From Planctomycetota bacterium (GTDB lineage Bacteria; Planctomycetota; J058): DNA of 64,000 nt. The notes below the pieces were generated by a model. That model saw only the letters and a list, made by a program, of their open reading frames with translations. It made no database searches and had not been told where the DNA came from. A program made the translations under genes and the position numbers. The stretch is taken from positions 1-64,000 of the forward strand of contig JAHBXY010000016.1 of the NCBI GenBank assembly GCA_019636275.1. Reading direction: 5' to 3'. Shown here in pieces: positions 8,578 to 16,948 of this stretch (its first letter is position 1; every line of letters starts with the position of its first letter).

Positions 8578-9675
8578 GTGAAGGAGCAGCAAGTGACGGA
8601 GGAGCGGAAGGACAAGAAGGGCGTGCTCTACATCGGGATCGACCTCGGGACCTCCCGGACGTCGATCGCCGCCTCGAACGGCGTGCGCGAGTGCGTCTGG
8701 AGCTACGTCGGGTACCCGAAGGACGTGGTCTCGCGCAAGCTGCTGAAGAAGGACAAGCTCTTCGGCAAGGAGGCCGTCGAGAAGCGCCTCTCGCTCGACC
8801 TCTACCGGCCGTTCCAGTCGGGCGCGATCAAGTACACGACGGCCGAAGAGGCCGGGATCGGCAAGGAGGACCTCGACAAGCACCTCCAGGCCGCCAAGGA
8901 CCTGGTCAAGCACGCGCTCACCCTGGCCAAGCCGCGCAAGGACGAGCTGATCTTCGGCGTCATCGGCGCGCCCGCCCGCGCCTCGCTGCAGAACAAGCAG
9001 GCGCTCATGGACGCCTGCAAGGGCTGCCTCGACTCCGTCATGGTGTGCAGCGAGCCGTTCGCGGTCGCCTACGGCCTCGACCTGCTCGACGACACGCTCG
9101 TCGTCGACATCGGCGCGGGCACGGTCGACCTGTGCCGCATGCACGGCACCATGCCGAGCGCCGACGACCAGATCACGCTGACGACCGCCGGCGACTGGCT
9201 CGACCAGCAGCTCTACGCGCTGCTGAAGAAGAAGATCCCCGACGCGGACTTCACCATCCACTACGTGAAGGAGATCAAGGAGAAGTACGCCTTCGTCGGC
9301 GACGCGACCGACCCGGTCCTGGTCGAGTTCCTGGTCAGCGGCAAGCCGACCATGTTCGACATCACGAACGAGGTCCGCGACGGCTGCCGGATGATCATCC
9401 CGCCGATCGTCACGGCGATCCACAAGCTGATCTCGTCGTTCGACCCCGACTTCCAGGAGCGGCTGCGCAACAACGTGCTGCTCGGCGGCGGCGGCTCGCA
9501 GATCATCGGCCTGGGGCGCGTCCTCGAGGAGACGATGGTGAAGATGCTCGGCAGCGGCCATGTGACGCACGTCGACGAGCCGTCGTTCGCCGGCTGCAAC
9601 GGCGCGCTGAAGATGGCGCACGACATGCCGGAGGAGTACTGGAAGCGCATCTCGGCGGCCACCACGGCGGCCTGA
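8578..9675 (+). CDS. MamK-like bacterial actin
   Basis: This 365-residue ATPase belongs to the actin/HSP70 superfamily and most resembles MamK, the filament that positions magnetosomes. Landmarks match MamK in order: phosphate-1 loop GIDLGTSRTS (about 18-27), YVGYPKDVVSRKLL, IGAPARASLQNK, SEPFAVAYGLD, phosphate-2 loop DIGAGTVDLC, adenosine motif LGGGGSQIIGL, and a C-terminal PSFAGCNGALK/EEYW. The GTG start has AGGAG 9 nt upstream; a second GTG at 8593 is possible. No other magnetosome gene (mamA, mamB, mamM, mamE) is in the window, so it probably organises another structure. The upstream coiled-coil protein is the obvious candidate partner. Confidence 0.85.
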   Translation: MKEQQVTEERKDKKGVLYIGIDLGTSRTSIAASNGVRECVWSYVGYPKDVVSRKLLKKDKLFGKEAVEKRLSLDLYRPFQSGAIKYTTAEEAGIGKEDLDKHLQAAKDLVKHALTLAKPRKDELIFGVIGAPARASLQNKQALMDACKGCLDSVMVCSEPFAVAYGLDLLDDTLVVDIGAGTVDLCRMHGTMPSADDQITLTTAGDWLDQQLYALLKKKIPDADFTIHYVKEIKEKYAFVGDATDPVLVEFLVSGKPTMFDITNEVRDGCRMIIPPIVTAIHKLISSFDPDFQERLRNNVLLGGGGSQIIGLGRVLEETMVKMLGSGHVTHVDEPSFAGCNGALKMAHDMPEEYWKRISAATTAA

Positions 9676-9696
9676 GCCCGACCACCGACGCTCCGC

Positions 9697-9765
9697 GCGC
9701 GGCCCCGCTCCGCCGGGCCGGACCCGAGGTCCCTCTCGGTCCGACCCGGCGGAGCGGGGCCGCGC
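9697..9765 (+). terminator. Strong hairpin terminator after MamK-like gene
   Basis: A 28-bp inverted repeat with one mismatch (9697-9724 with 9738-9765) and a 13-nt loop starts 21 bp after the actin gene stop. It is the strongest simple hairpin in this part of the window and should stop transcription, or protect the mRNA 3' end, before the next gene. Confidence 0.65.
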
Positions 9766-9868
9766 CGCTTCCGGACCGGACGGCGGTGCGGCGTGCGCAC
9801 GCCGCACGTGCGCGCGTCGCACCACGACATCGCGGTCCTCACCGACTACCTTTCGGGTGGAGGTCGTC

Positions 9869-10411
9869 ATGCCCCGCCTGCTCGTCGCGTTCACCTGCGT
9901 CCTCCTGTTCGCGACGGCCGCTCTGGCGGACGTCGCCTCGGACCTCGCGCTCCTGCGCGGCGTGACCCTGCGCCGGGGCGCGCGCGGGCCCACGGTCATG
10001 GCGCTGCAGCGCGCGCTGACCGCGGCCGGGGCGCCGACCGCGGCGGACAGCGTGTTCGGCCCGCGGACCGAGGAGGCCGTGCGCGCCTTCCAGGCGGCGC
10101 ACGGCTGCGCCGTCGACGGCGTCGTCGGGGGCGAGACGGTCACCGCGCTCGAGCGGGTGCTCGGCGTCTCGCCGCCGCCGAGGCGCACGTTGCGCCGCCT
10201 GAAGAACGCCGAGGTCACGCCGGCGATCACGGCCCACGCGGTGGCGATCCTCCGCGACCACAGGGCCATGCCGATCGGCTTCGAGGTCCCGTTCACGGCC
10301 GACGGGCGGGAGTACGTCGGCCGGATCGAGCTGCACTACAACCCGCCCGGGGGGCCCAGGAGGCCGTGGGGCCCGCACAAGGGCGTCAGCGTCTTCGCGG
10401 TCGTCGACTGA
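9869..10411 (+). CDS. Secreted peptidoglycan-binding-domain protein
   Basis: This 180-residue exported protein begins with a Sec signal peptide (MPRLLVAFTCVLLFATAALA). A PG_binding_1 domain (about 35-90) follows, with LRRGARGPTVMALQRALTAAG and FGPRTEEAVRAFQAAHG. The last ~80 residues are of unknown function (RIELHYNPPGG). The start ATG has GGAGG (9859-9863) five bases upstream; an in-frame GTG just before it lacks support. The protein probably attaches to the cell wall. It is monocistronic between a terminator and a large repeat region. Confidence 0.8.
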   Translation: MPRLLVAFTCVLLFATAALADVASDLALLRGVTLRRGARGPTVMALQRALTAAGAPTAADSVFGPRTEEAVRAFQAAHGCAVDGVVGGETVTALERVLGVSPPPRRTLRRLKNAEVTPAITAHAVAILRDHRAMPIGFEVPFTADGREYVGRIELHYNPPGGPRRPWGPHKGVSVFAVVD

Positions 10412-10435
10412 AGGACCGTCGACGCTCTGGATCCG

Positions 10436-11335
10436 GTGAGCTCCGGCCGCGCGTCGCCGGGCGTGTCGTCGTCGACGACGGGCTGGATCCCGCGAGCGTC
10501 GGTCCGCGCGTCGACGGGCGTGATCGTCGTCGACGACGAGGCCGTCCAGGGGCTTGATCCCGTGAGCAACGGCTCGCGCGTAATCGTCTTCGACGACCAG
10601 GCCGACGACGGGCTGGTTCGTCATGAGCACCGGCCCGCGCGTCGCCAGGCGGTCGTCGTCGACGACCAGGCCGACGACGACGACAAGGCCGACGACGGGC
10701 TGGTTCGTGTGAGCCCCGGCCGCGCGTCGCCGGGCGGGATCGTCATCGACGACGAGGCCGACGACGGGCTCGTTCGCATGAGCCGTCGCCCGCGGATCGC
10801 CGGACGGGATCGTCGTCGACGAGGAGGTGGCCGACGGGCTGGGTCGTGCGAGCGTCGGCCCGCGGGGCGCCGGACGGGATCGTCGTCGACGGCGAGGCTG
10901 GCCAACGGGCTGGGTCGTGTGAGCGTCGGCCCGCGGGTCGCCGGGCGGGATCGTGGCCGACGACGAGGCCGATGACGGGGTGGGTCGTATGAACGTCGGC
11001 CCGCGATCGCCGGGCGGGATCGTGGCCGGCGACGAGGCTGTCGACGGGCGGGGTCGTGTGAGCGTCGGCCCGCGGGTCGCCGGGCGCGATCGTGCGGACA
11101 ACGAGGCCGATGACGGGGTGGGTCGTGTGAGCGTCGGCCGCGGGTCGCCGGTCGAGATCGTCGTCGACGACGAGGCCGACGACGGGCTGGGTCGTGTGAG
11201 CGTCGGCCCGCGGGTCGCCGGGCGGGATCGTGGCCGACGATGAGGCTGTCGACCGGCTGGGTCGTGTGAGCGTCGGCCCGCGCGTCGCCGGGCGGGATCG
11301 TCGTCGACGACGAGGCCGACGACGGTCTGGATCGT
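10436..11335. repeat. Tandem array of about 13 units with ~70-bp period
   Basis: Thirteen tandem units begin with variants of gtgagcgtcggcccgcgggt, at 10436, about 10492, 10562, 10623, 10709, 10778, 10848, 10919, 10989, 11058, 11127, 11196 and 11266, with a partial unit at 11336. Most are 69-71 bp, with a 5' half near-constant and a GAC/GTC-rich 3' half that varies. Divergence is greatest at the 10.4-10.8 kb end. Long open frames across the array on both strands are by-products of the GC-rich repeat and are not called as genes. Confidence 0.88.
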
Positions 11336-11344
11336 GTGAGCGTC

Positions 11345-11580
11345 GGCATCCGATCCGGGATCGTCTTCGTCACCTTGCCCGTGCCCGTGCGCAGGTCATG
11401 GACCTCGGCATCGCGCTTCGCCGCCGCCTCGCTGGCGGGCGAGAGCTCGACCGGCCCGTCGCGGCCCCGGAGCGTCGCCGGCGCGCCGCACTCGCACTTG
11501 TGGATCACGATCCGGTACGCCGGCCCCGCGTTGGCCCGGCTGGCCACGCCCTCGGCGTAGCCACGGGCGCCAGCCTCTCG
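11345..11580 (-). pseudogene. Remnant of an HNH/DUF222-type endonuclease
   Basis: On the minus strand, about 75 residues read AYRIVIHKCECGAPATL, then VELSPASEAAAKRDAEVHDL and GKVTKTIPD. This resembles the segment just before the HNH core in DUF222-like HNH endonucleases, where a cysteine pair, a RCDAE-like stretch and a TIPP-x-VRR motif precede the catalytic domain. Exactly where the HNH core should begin, the sequence turns into the 70-bp tandem repeat. The upstream part is replaced by a second 70-bp repeat. I therefore read it as a nuclease fragment bounded by repeats. The family match is from memory. Confidence 0.5.
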
Positions 11581-11760
11581 ACCGCCCTCGTCGTCGAACC
11601 GCGGGCCGACGTCCAGCCCCGAGCCGGCGCTCACGGGCGCCACCCACCCGACCGCCCTCGTCGTCGAACCGCGGGCCGACGTCCAGCCCCGAGCCGGCGC
11701 TCACGGGCACCAGCCACCCGACCCCCCTCGTCGACGTTCCGCGGGCGCTCACGCCCGTCG
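11579..11760. repeat. Second 70-bp-period direct repeat (2.6 copies)
   Basis: A block of about 60 bases starting at 11579 recurs perfectly at 11649, and in degraded form at about 11719, each 70 bp apart. Its sequence differs from the 10436-11335 family but the period is the same. It flanks the HNH remnant on the opposite side. Confidence 0.8.
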
Positions 11761-11868
11761 ACCAGGAGCGCCGCCGGCAGCGACGAGCCCGTGCTCGCAG
11801 GAGCCCGCGCAGGGCCGCTGGCGCCCGGAGCGCCCTCCGATCAGGATGCTCGGACGCCGGGGGGTGGG

Positions 11869-12129
11869 ATGAACCTGGGCAAGGCGCTCGGCACGATCGG
11901 CCTCGCGCTGGCGGCGGCGACCTACTGGCTCGTGGCCACGAACTGGGCGGCGATCATGGCCGCGCTGGGCTGGACCGACGACGGGGCGATGAGCCGGCGT
12001 TACAGCCTCGTCGCGGCGCTTTGCGCCTTCGCCGTGCTCGCGCCGCTCCTCGCGCTCCAGCTCGTGCTGGAGCGCCGGGCGCGGAGCAGGGCAGGCGCTC
12101 CGTCCGGGACCAGCCCTCCTGCCGATTGA
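11869..12129 (+). CDS. Small two-TM membrane protein, function unknown
   Basis: This 86-residue hypothetical protein has two predicted transmembrane helices, about residues 5-30 (TIGLALAAATYWLVATNWAA) and 46-68 (LVAALCAFAVLAPLLALQLV), followed by a basic tail. The ATG is preceded by a GGGGTGGG ribosome-binding stretch. It lies between the repeat region and the SUFU-domain gene, with no evidence for a shared operon. No family was recognised. Confidence 0.6.
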   Translation: MNLGKALGTIGLALAAATYWLVATNWAAIMAALGWTDDGAMSRRYSLVAALCAFAVLAPLLALQLVLERRARSRAGAPSGTSPPAD

Positions 12130-12217
12130 CCCGGCGAGCGCGCGGAGCGGGCCTTTGCTCGCCCGGACGTCGGCTGCCATGCTCGCCCTCGGGGCGAGGT
12201 CGGCGGGCGGAGGGCCG

Positions 12218-12970
12218 GTGGGCGAGGCGCAGGAGACGTCCGGGTCGGGCGCCCCGATCTACCGCCACCACGAGCGGACCCGGCCCTTCCAGCGCGCCGC
12301 GGGCGACCCCGAGGCGATCGAGGCGGTCCTCGACCACGTGGCCGGACGCCTGGGGGCGCCGGCGTTCGTGTTCCACGAGGTGGCCTCGGACCTCGTGCAC
12401 ATCGACGTCCACGCCTTCCCCCCGCGCGAGGGGCGCGACTGGTGGACGCTCCTCACCACCGGCATGAGCGACATGCCGATGAACACGCCGGGCGAGCTGG
12501 CCTCGCAGCGCTTCGCCGAGCTCATGCTCTGCCTGCCGGCCTCGTGGCCCATGCCCGCCCCGGGGGCCCTCCTCCGGTCGGCGGCCGCGGAGGACGAGCG
12601 CTGGAGCTGGCCGGTCCGGTGGCTCAAGCTCCTGGCGCGGCTGCCGCACGAGTACTCGACCTGGCTCGGCCCCGGCCACACGGTCCCCAACGGCGACCCG
12701 CCCGCGCCATTCACCGCGGGCACCGACCTGTGCTGCATGCTCGTCATGGCGCCCGCCACGCTCGAGCCCGAGCTGTGGACCCTGCGCCGGCCGGGGCACC
12801 AGGTGCACATCTACGCCCTGTGGCCGCTCCACCGCGAGGAGATGGAGCTCAAGCTCGAGCGAGGCCTCGAGGCGCTCCTGGACCGGCTCGAGATCCTCGA
12901 GCCCGACGGCCTGGCCGCGGCCGAGCGGATCGACCCCGGCAGGCCCAGCGTCGCCGTGCGCCTGCCTTGA
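12218..12970 (+). CDS. Suppressor-of-fused (SUFU) domain protein
   Basis: This cytosolic protein of about 250 residues matches the bacterial SUFU family by eye. Characteristic stretches run in order: IYRHHERTRPFQRAAGD, ASDLVHIDVHAFPP, TTGMSDMPMNTP, RFAELMLCLPASWP, ARLPHEYSTWLGPGHTVPNG and VHIYALWPLHREEM. In bacteria such proteins occur in immunity-protein or polymorphic-toxin contexts, but the biochemical role here is unknown. The GTG at 12218 is preferred because GGAGGG (12209-12214) lies 3 nt upstream; an in-frame ATG at 12179 or TTG at 12155 would add 13-21 residues. Confidence 0.8.
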   Translation: MGEAQETSGSGAPIYRHHERTRPFQRAAGDPEAIEAVLDHVAGRLGAPAFVFHEVASDLVHIDVHAFPPREGRDWWTLLTTGMSDMPMNTPGELASQRFAELMLCLPASWPMPAPGALLRSAAAEDERWSWPVRWLKLLARLPHEYSTWLGPGHTVPNGDPPAPFTAGTDLCCMLVMAPATLEPELWTLRRPGHQVHIYALWPLHREEMELKLERGLEALLDRLEILEPDGLAAAERIDPGRPSVAVRLP

Positions 12971-13123
12971 CGACCGGGGCCGGCCCGCTGATAGTTGCGC
13001 GCGTGACCCCTCGCTCCGCGCGCGTCGCCCGGGCCTCCTCGCCGCCGTGAGCGGCGTCAGGTCGCCGGTCCCCGGCGACCTCGTTCGACCGACCCACCCG
13101 CCCGCCGCCGTCCGAGGAGCCAG

Positions 13124-14731
13124 ATGTCCGCCTGCCCGACGCCCACCGGGGCCGACCGCCGCCTCGCCGAGGAGACCCGGCGCCGCCGCACCTTCGCGAT
13201 CATCAGCCACCCCGACGCCGGCAAGACGACGCTCACCGAGAAGCTCCTGCTCTACGCCGGGGCGGTCCAGACGGCGGGGCTCGTCCGGGCCAGCAAGGGC
13301 GGCCAGGGGACGGTCTCCGACTGGCTGTCGATCGAGCGCGAGCGCGGGATCTCGGTCACCAGCTCCGCCATGCAGCTCCCCTACAAGGGCGCCTCGATCA
13401 CGATCCTCGACACCCCGGGCCACAACGACTTCTGCGAGGACACCTACCGCACGCTGCTGGCGGCCGACAGCGCCGTCATGGTGATCGACGCGGCCAAGGG
13501 CGTGGAGGCGCAGACGAAGAAGCTCTTCGCCGTGTGCGCGCGCCGCGGGCTGCCGATCCTCACGTTCATGAACAAGCTCGACCTGCGCGCGCAGGACCCG
13601 CTCGACCTGATGACCAACGTCGAGGAGGCGCTGGGGATCCAGGCCGCGGCCATGAGCTGGCCGATCGGCAGCGGCCGCGACTTCGCCGGGATCATCGACC
13701 GGAGCGCCGGCGAGGTCGTGCTCTTCGACCAGGGCGCCGGCCGGACGAAGCGCGCCCGCGAGCGGCGCTTCCGGCTCGACGACCCCGCCGTCGCGGCGGA
13801 GGTCGCCCCCGAGGCGCTCGAGCGCGCCCGTCACGAGCTCGAGCTGCTCGACGTCGCCGGCAACCCGTTCGACAAGGACCGCTTCCTGCGCGGCGAGCTG
13901 ACGCCCGTGTTCTTCGGCTCGGCGCTGTCGAACTTCGGCGTCGAGGACTTCTTCGACGCCTTCGTCGACCTGGCCCCCTGCCCGCCCCCGCGCCAGGCCG
14001 ACGTCGCCGGCGGCGGCGTGGTCGAGGTCGACCCGGTGCGCGACCGCTTCAGCGCCTTCGTCTTCAAGGTGCAGGCGAACATGAACCCGAAGCACCGCGA
14101 CAACATGGCGTTCATGCGCATCTGCTCGGGTCGCTTCGAGCGCGACATGGTGGTCAAGCACCACCGCACCGGCAAGCAGGTGCGCATGACCCACCCCTAC
14201 ACGACGCTGGCCCGCGAGCGGACCACCGTCGACGAGGCCTTCCCCGGCGACGTGATCGGGATCGTCGACCCGGGGGCGTTCATCATAGGCGACACGGTGT
14301 CGCTCGACGGCGGCTTCGACTACAAGCCGCTGCCGCAGCTCGCGCCGACGGTCCTGGCGCGCATCCGCCCGAAGGACGTCGGCAGGCGCAAGGCGTTCGA
14401 CAAGGGCCTCGACCAGCTCGTGGCCGAGGGCACCGTCCAGGCGGTGCACGTCCTGCCCGCGCGCGAGCTCCACGTCGCCGCCGTCGGCAAGCTCCAGTTC
14501 GAGGTCCTGCAGCACCGGCTGCGGCAGGAGTACGGCGTCGAGACCGAGCTCACGGCGCGGGTCTACGAGCACGCCCTGTGGCTCGTGGGCGACCCGGCCG
14601 CCTTCACCTCCGCCTCGGGCACGCTGGCGATCGACGGCCGCGGGCGGCACCTGGCGCTGTTCGACGACGCCTTCTCCATGCGCTACGCGCTCCAGCGCAG
14701 CGAGGCGCTCACGTTCGTCGACTGCCTATGA
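13124..14731 (+). CDS. prfC: Peptide chain release factor 3
   Basis: This 535-residue translational GTPase recycles RF1/RF2 from the ribosome after termination. The G motifs are intact: P-loop SHPDAGKTT (about 28-36), DTPGHNDF (about 93-100), and FMNKLD (about 147-152). The RF3-specific switch RGISVTSSAMQ and the DTYRTLLAADSAVMVIDAAKG helix are present. Length matches the family. The ATG has GAGGAG (13114-13119) five bases upstream. The usual DTPGHEDF reads DTPGHNDF, a conservative change. The stop codon abuts the first unit of a repeat array, so the 3' UTR is entirely repetitive. Confidence 0.95.
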   Translation: MSACPTPTGADRRLAEETRRRRTFAIISHPDAGKTTLTEKLLLYAGAVQTAGLVRASKGGQGTVSDWLSIERERGISVTSSAMQLPYKGASITILDTPGHNDFCEDTYRTLLAADSAVMVIDAAKGVEAQTKKLFAVCARRGLPILTFMNKLDLRAQDPLDLMTNVEEALGIQAAAMSWPIGSGRDFAGIIDRSAGEVVLFDQGAGRTKRARERRFRLDDPAVAAEVAPEALERARHELELLDVAGNPFDKDRFLRGELTPVFFGSALSNFGVEDFFDAFVDLAPCPPPRQADVAGGGVVEVDPVRDRFSAFVFKVQANMNPKHRDNMAFMRICSGRFERDMVVKHHRTGKQVRMTHPYTTLARERTTVDEAFPGDVIGIVDPGAFIIGDTVSLDGGFDYKPLPQLAPTVLARIRPKDVGRRKAFDKGLDQLVAEGTVQAVHVLPARELHVAAVGKLQFEVLQHRLRQEYGVETELTARVYEHALWLVGDPAAFTSASGTLAIDGRGRHLALFDDAFSMRYALQRSEALTFVDCL

Positions 14732-15480
14732 TGAGTGATGCGCTCGCGAGGGGCGGGCGATTGGCGCACGTCCCGGACTGGCACGAACTGGCCCGCTTCG
14801 CCCGTCCCCATCGCTCGCTTTGGCGGGTCGGGGACGAGCGGCGGGCTGATTGAGTCCGTTCCGCCGCGATGAGTGATGCGCTCGCGAGGGGCGGTCTGCG
14901 ATGAGTGATGCGCTCGCGAGGGGCGGGCGATTGGCGCACGTCCCGGACTGGCACGAACTGGCCCGTTCCGCCCGTCCCCATCGCTCGCTTTGGCGGGCCA
15001 GCGACGAGCGGCGGGCTGAATGAGTCCGTTCCTCCGCGATGAGTGATGCGCTCGCGAGGGGCGGTCTGCGATGAGTGATGCGCTCGCGAGGGGCGGGCGA
15101 TTGGCGCACGCCCCGGACTGACAGGAACTGGCCCGTTCCGCCGGTCCCCAACGCGATGAGCGATGCGCTCGCGAGGGGCGGGCGATCGGCCCATGTCCCG
15201 GACTGGCACGAAACTGGCCCGCTTCGCCCGTCCCCATCGCTCGCTTTGGCGGGACGGGGACGAGTGGCGGGTTGATTGAGTCCGTTCCGCCCGTCCCCGT
15301 CGCGATGAGCTCGCGAGGGGCGGGCGATCGGCGCACGTCCCGGGCTGGCACGAACTGGCCCGCTTCGCCCGTTCCCGTCGCTCGCTTGGCTGGTCGGTGA
15401 TGAGCGGCGGGTTGAATGAGTCCGTTCCGCCCGTCCCCGTCGCTCGCCTTGGCGGGACGGGGACGAGCGGCGGGTCGATA
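14731..15480. repeat. Higher-order tandem repeat array (170-bp unit)
   Basis: The motif atgagtgatgcgctcgcgag occurs at 14731, 14869, 14901, 15039, 15071 and (variant) 15156, and truncated at 15305. The spacing 138+32 repeats exactly twice, giving two tandem 170-bp units (14731-14900, 14901-15070), followed by three shorter, diverged units. Each long unit also carries a block starting ggcgcacgtcccggactggc. Antisense open frames through the array are periodic and not credible genes. No gene is seen in this interval. Confidence 0.85.
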
Positions 15481-15500
15481 ACGTCCTCGTGGGAGCGCGG

Positions 15501-16439
15501 TCAGGCCGAGACGCGCTGGGCCTCCTCGGCCGGCGTGTAGACGAGGACGCCGCCCGGCGGCGCGCCGGTGTCGTAGCGCGCGACCACCTCGTCGGGCATG
15601 GGCGCGTCGTCGCTCATGCGCCGGAAGTCGCGCAGCGAGGTGCCGCGCGGCGACGAGTCGACGTTCGGCGCGCCGCGCCCCGCGACGAGGTCGGCGAGGT
15701 CGACGGTGCGCACGTCGATGCTGAACCGCGTCCGGCCGGTCGTGTTCGGCACCGTCGAGTGGAGCTGCGCGCCGGAGAAGAGGACCACGCCGCCCGGGGG
15801 CACGACGGGGCGCAGCTCCGGCTGGAGCTCGGCGGCCTCGAGCGGCCGCGGCTGCTTGCGCGTGTCGGAGGTCACGTGCTTGGCCGCCTGCGCCCGCCCG
15901 ACGGCGTTCCACTCGTAGTAGTCGAAGCCGCCCGAGTCGTTGGCCAGCGGTCGGTCCCAGTGGCGGGGATGGAAGGCGACGGCGCTGGCCTCGTCCATCT
16001 CCCACAGCGGCAGCCACCAGTTGAGCTGCGCCATGGGCGCCGAGTACCAGGTGTCGCGGTGGGGGTGGTGCGCGTAGCCCACGCCCGACGTCAGGTAGCC
16101 GTCGCTCGTGACCATGCGCAGCCGCGGCACGTCGAGGTAGGTCGTCGTGGGGTCGAGGCCGAGGTCGGCCATCATCTCGCGCAGGAGCGACCGGGTGCGC
16201 GCGTGGTGGATGAACCGCGGCTTCAGGGGCGCGCACACCTCGACGAAGCCCTCGACGGGGAGGTGGTGCTGCGCGGTGAGGGGGTCGAGGGGGTCGAACG
16301 CCTGCGCGATCATCTCGCGCGCCCAGGCGCACAGCGCCGTGGTGCTCGGCCGCGGTGAGAGGACGACGAGGGCCCCGGCGTGGAGCCGCGCCCGGAGCTC
16401 GTCGGGCGGGAGGGCCGGGTCGAGGTGGATGGCGCTCAC
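15501..16439 (-). CDS. Phytanoyl-CoA dioxygenase-family 2OG-Fe(II) oxygenase
   Basis: This 312-residue enzyme is predicted to hydroxylate a small molecule using 2-oxoglutarate and Fe(II). The iron-binding HxD is in HPHRDTWYS (about residues 125-133). The distal histidine lies in GAQLHSTVPN, followed by the 2OG-binding arginine in TTGRTRFSIDVRTVDL (about 228-250). Residues WWLPLWEMDEASA fit the family beta-strand. The start is GTG at 16439, overlapping the stop of a 15-codon upstream ORF (GTGA). The substrate is unknown; no pathway neighbours are present. Confidence 0.82.
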   Translation of the reverse strand: MSAIHLDPALPPDELRARLHAGALVVLSPRPSTTALCAWAREMIAQAFDPLDPLTAQHHLPVEGFVEVCAPLKPRFIHHARTRSLLREMMADLGLDPTTTYLDVPRLRMVTSDGYLTSGVGYAHHPHRDTWYSAPMAQLNWWLPLWEMDEASAVAFHPRHWDRPLANDSGGFDYYEWNAVGRAQAAKHVTSDTRKQPRPLEAAELQPELRPVVPPGGVVLFSGAQLHSTVPNTTGRTRFSIDVRTVDLADLVAGRGAPNVDSSPRGTSLRDFRRMSDDAPMPDEVVARYDTGAPPGGVLVYTPAEEAQRVSA

Positions 16440-16483
16440 GGCGGTCCTCGCCTGTGACGCTTGAACAGGAGCAGGATCCTCAT
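16436..16483 (-). CDS. 15-codon leader ORF coupled to the dioxygenase gene
   Basis: A mini-ORF reading MRILLLFKRHRRGPP begins at ATG 16483 with an unusually strong Shine-Dalgarno GGAGGGAGG ending five bases upstream. Its TGA overlaps the dioxygenase GTG start as GTGA. Translation of the leader probably delivers ribosomes to the dioxygenase, which also has its own GAGGA. The peptide is hydrophobic then strongly basic, ending in GPP. It could be a regulatory leader peptide with a stalling-prone proline pair, or just a coupling device. Evidence is positional. Confidence 0.5.
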   Translation of the reverse strand: MRILLLFKRHRRGPP

Positions 16484-16948
16484 GGTCGACCTCCCTCCGC
16501 GCTGACGCCCCCCGGTCCGGTCCGGTCTGCCTTCGATCGAGCCGCGCCCCCCGGAGCAGCGAGGGCGGCGAGTCCCCGGCGGTCGAGGCGCTCGGCCACC
16601 CGCCCGCGCGCCCCGTCGGTCGAGGCCCTCAGGCGACCCCCCCCACGCCCCGTCGGTCGAGGCGCTCGGGCCACCCGCCCGCACGCCTCGCGCCGCGCTC
16701 GCGGCCCCGCGCCGGGTCACTGGCCGCCGCCATCGAGCGCTCCCGCCGTCGAGCACTCCCGCCGTCGAGCACACCCGCCGTCGAGCACTCCCACCGTCGA
16801 GCGCTCCCGCCCTCGGGCGCTCCCGCCGTCGGGCGCTCCCGCCGTCGGGCGCTCCCGCCGTCGGGCGCTCCCGCCGTCGAGCACACCAGGTCTGTCCTGC
16901 ACCGAGCCGCACTCACACCGACACGCTCGAAACACGGGTGGAATGCAA
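16484..16948. repeat. Minisatellite region: 3 x ~38 bp and 10 x 16 bp
   Basis: No gene is seen here. About three imperfect 38-bp units (around 16579-16690) carry variants of ggtcgaggcgctcggccacc. Downstream, ten contiguous 16-bp units based on cgccgtcgagcgctcc fill 16728-16887 exactly, with a few substitutions between units. The remainder is unique GC-rich sequence. Open frames across this stretch are periodic artefacts. Confidence 0.82.

Noticed and set aside
7402..9675. Magnetosome gene island
   Set aside because: Only a MamK-like actin is present; no mamA, mamB, mamM, mamE or ferritin-like genes are in the window.
10436..11335. Possible CRISPR array
   Set aside because: Units are contiguous and diverged with no unique spacers or cas genes.
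9839..11643. Long minus-strand open frames through the 70-bp array
   Set aside because: Sequence is periodic with the repeat, low-complexity, and frames are open on both strands. Only the C-E-CG fragment resembles a protein family.
13001..13048. Leaderless 15-codon ORF (GTG after a TAGTTG-like hexamer) before prfC
   Set aside because: Weak hexamer, basic low-complexity product and its frame belongs to an antisense-type shadow; not enough support.
14709..15209. Minus-strand open frames over the 170-bp array
   Set aside because: They duplicate with the repeat and lack a ribosome site or recognisable fold.
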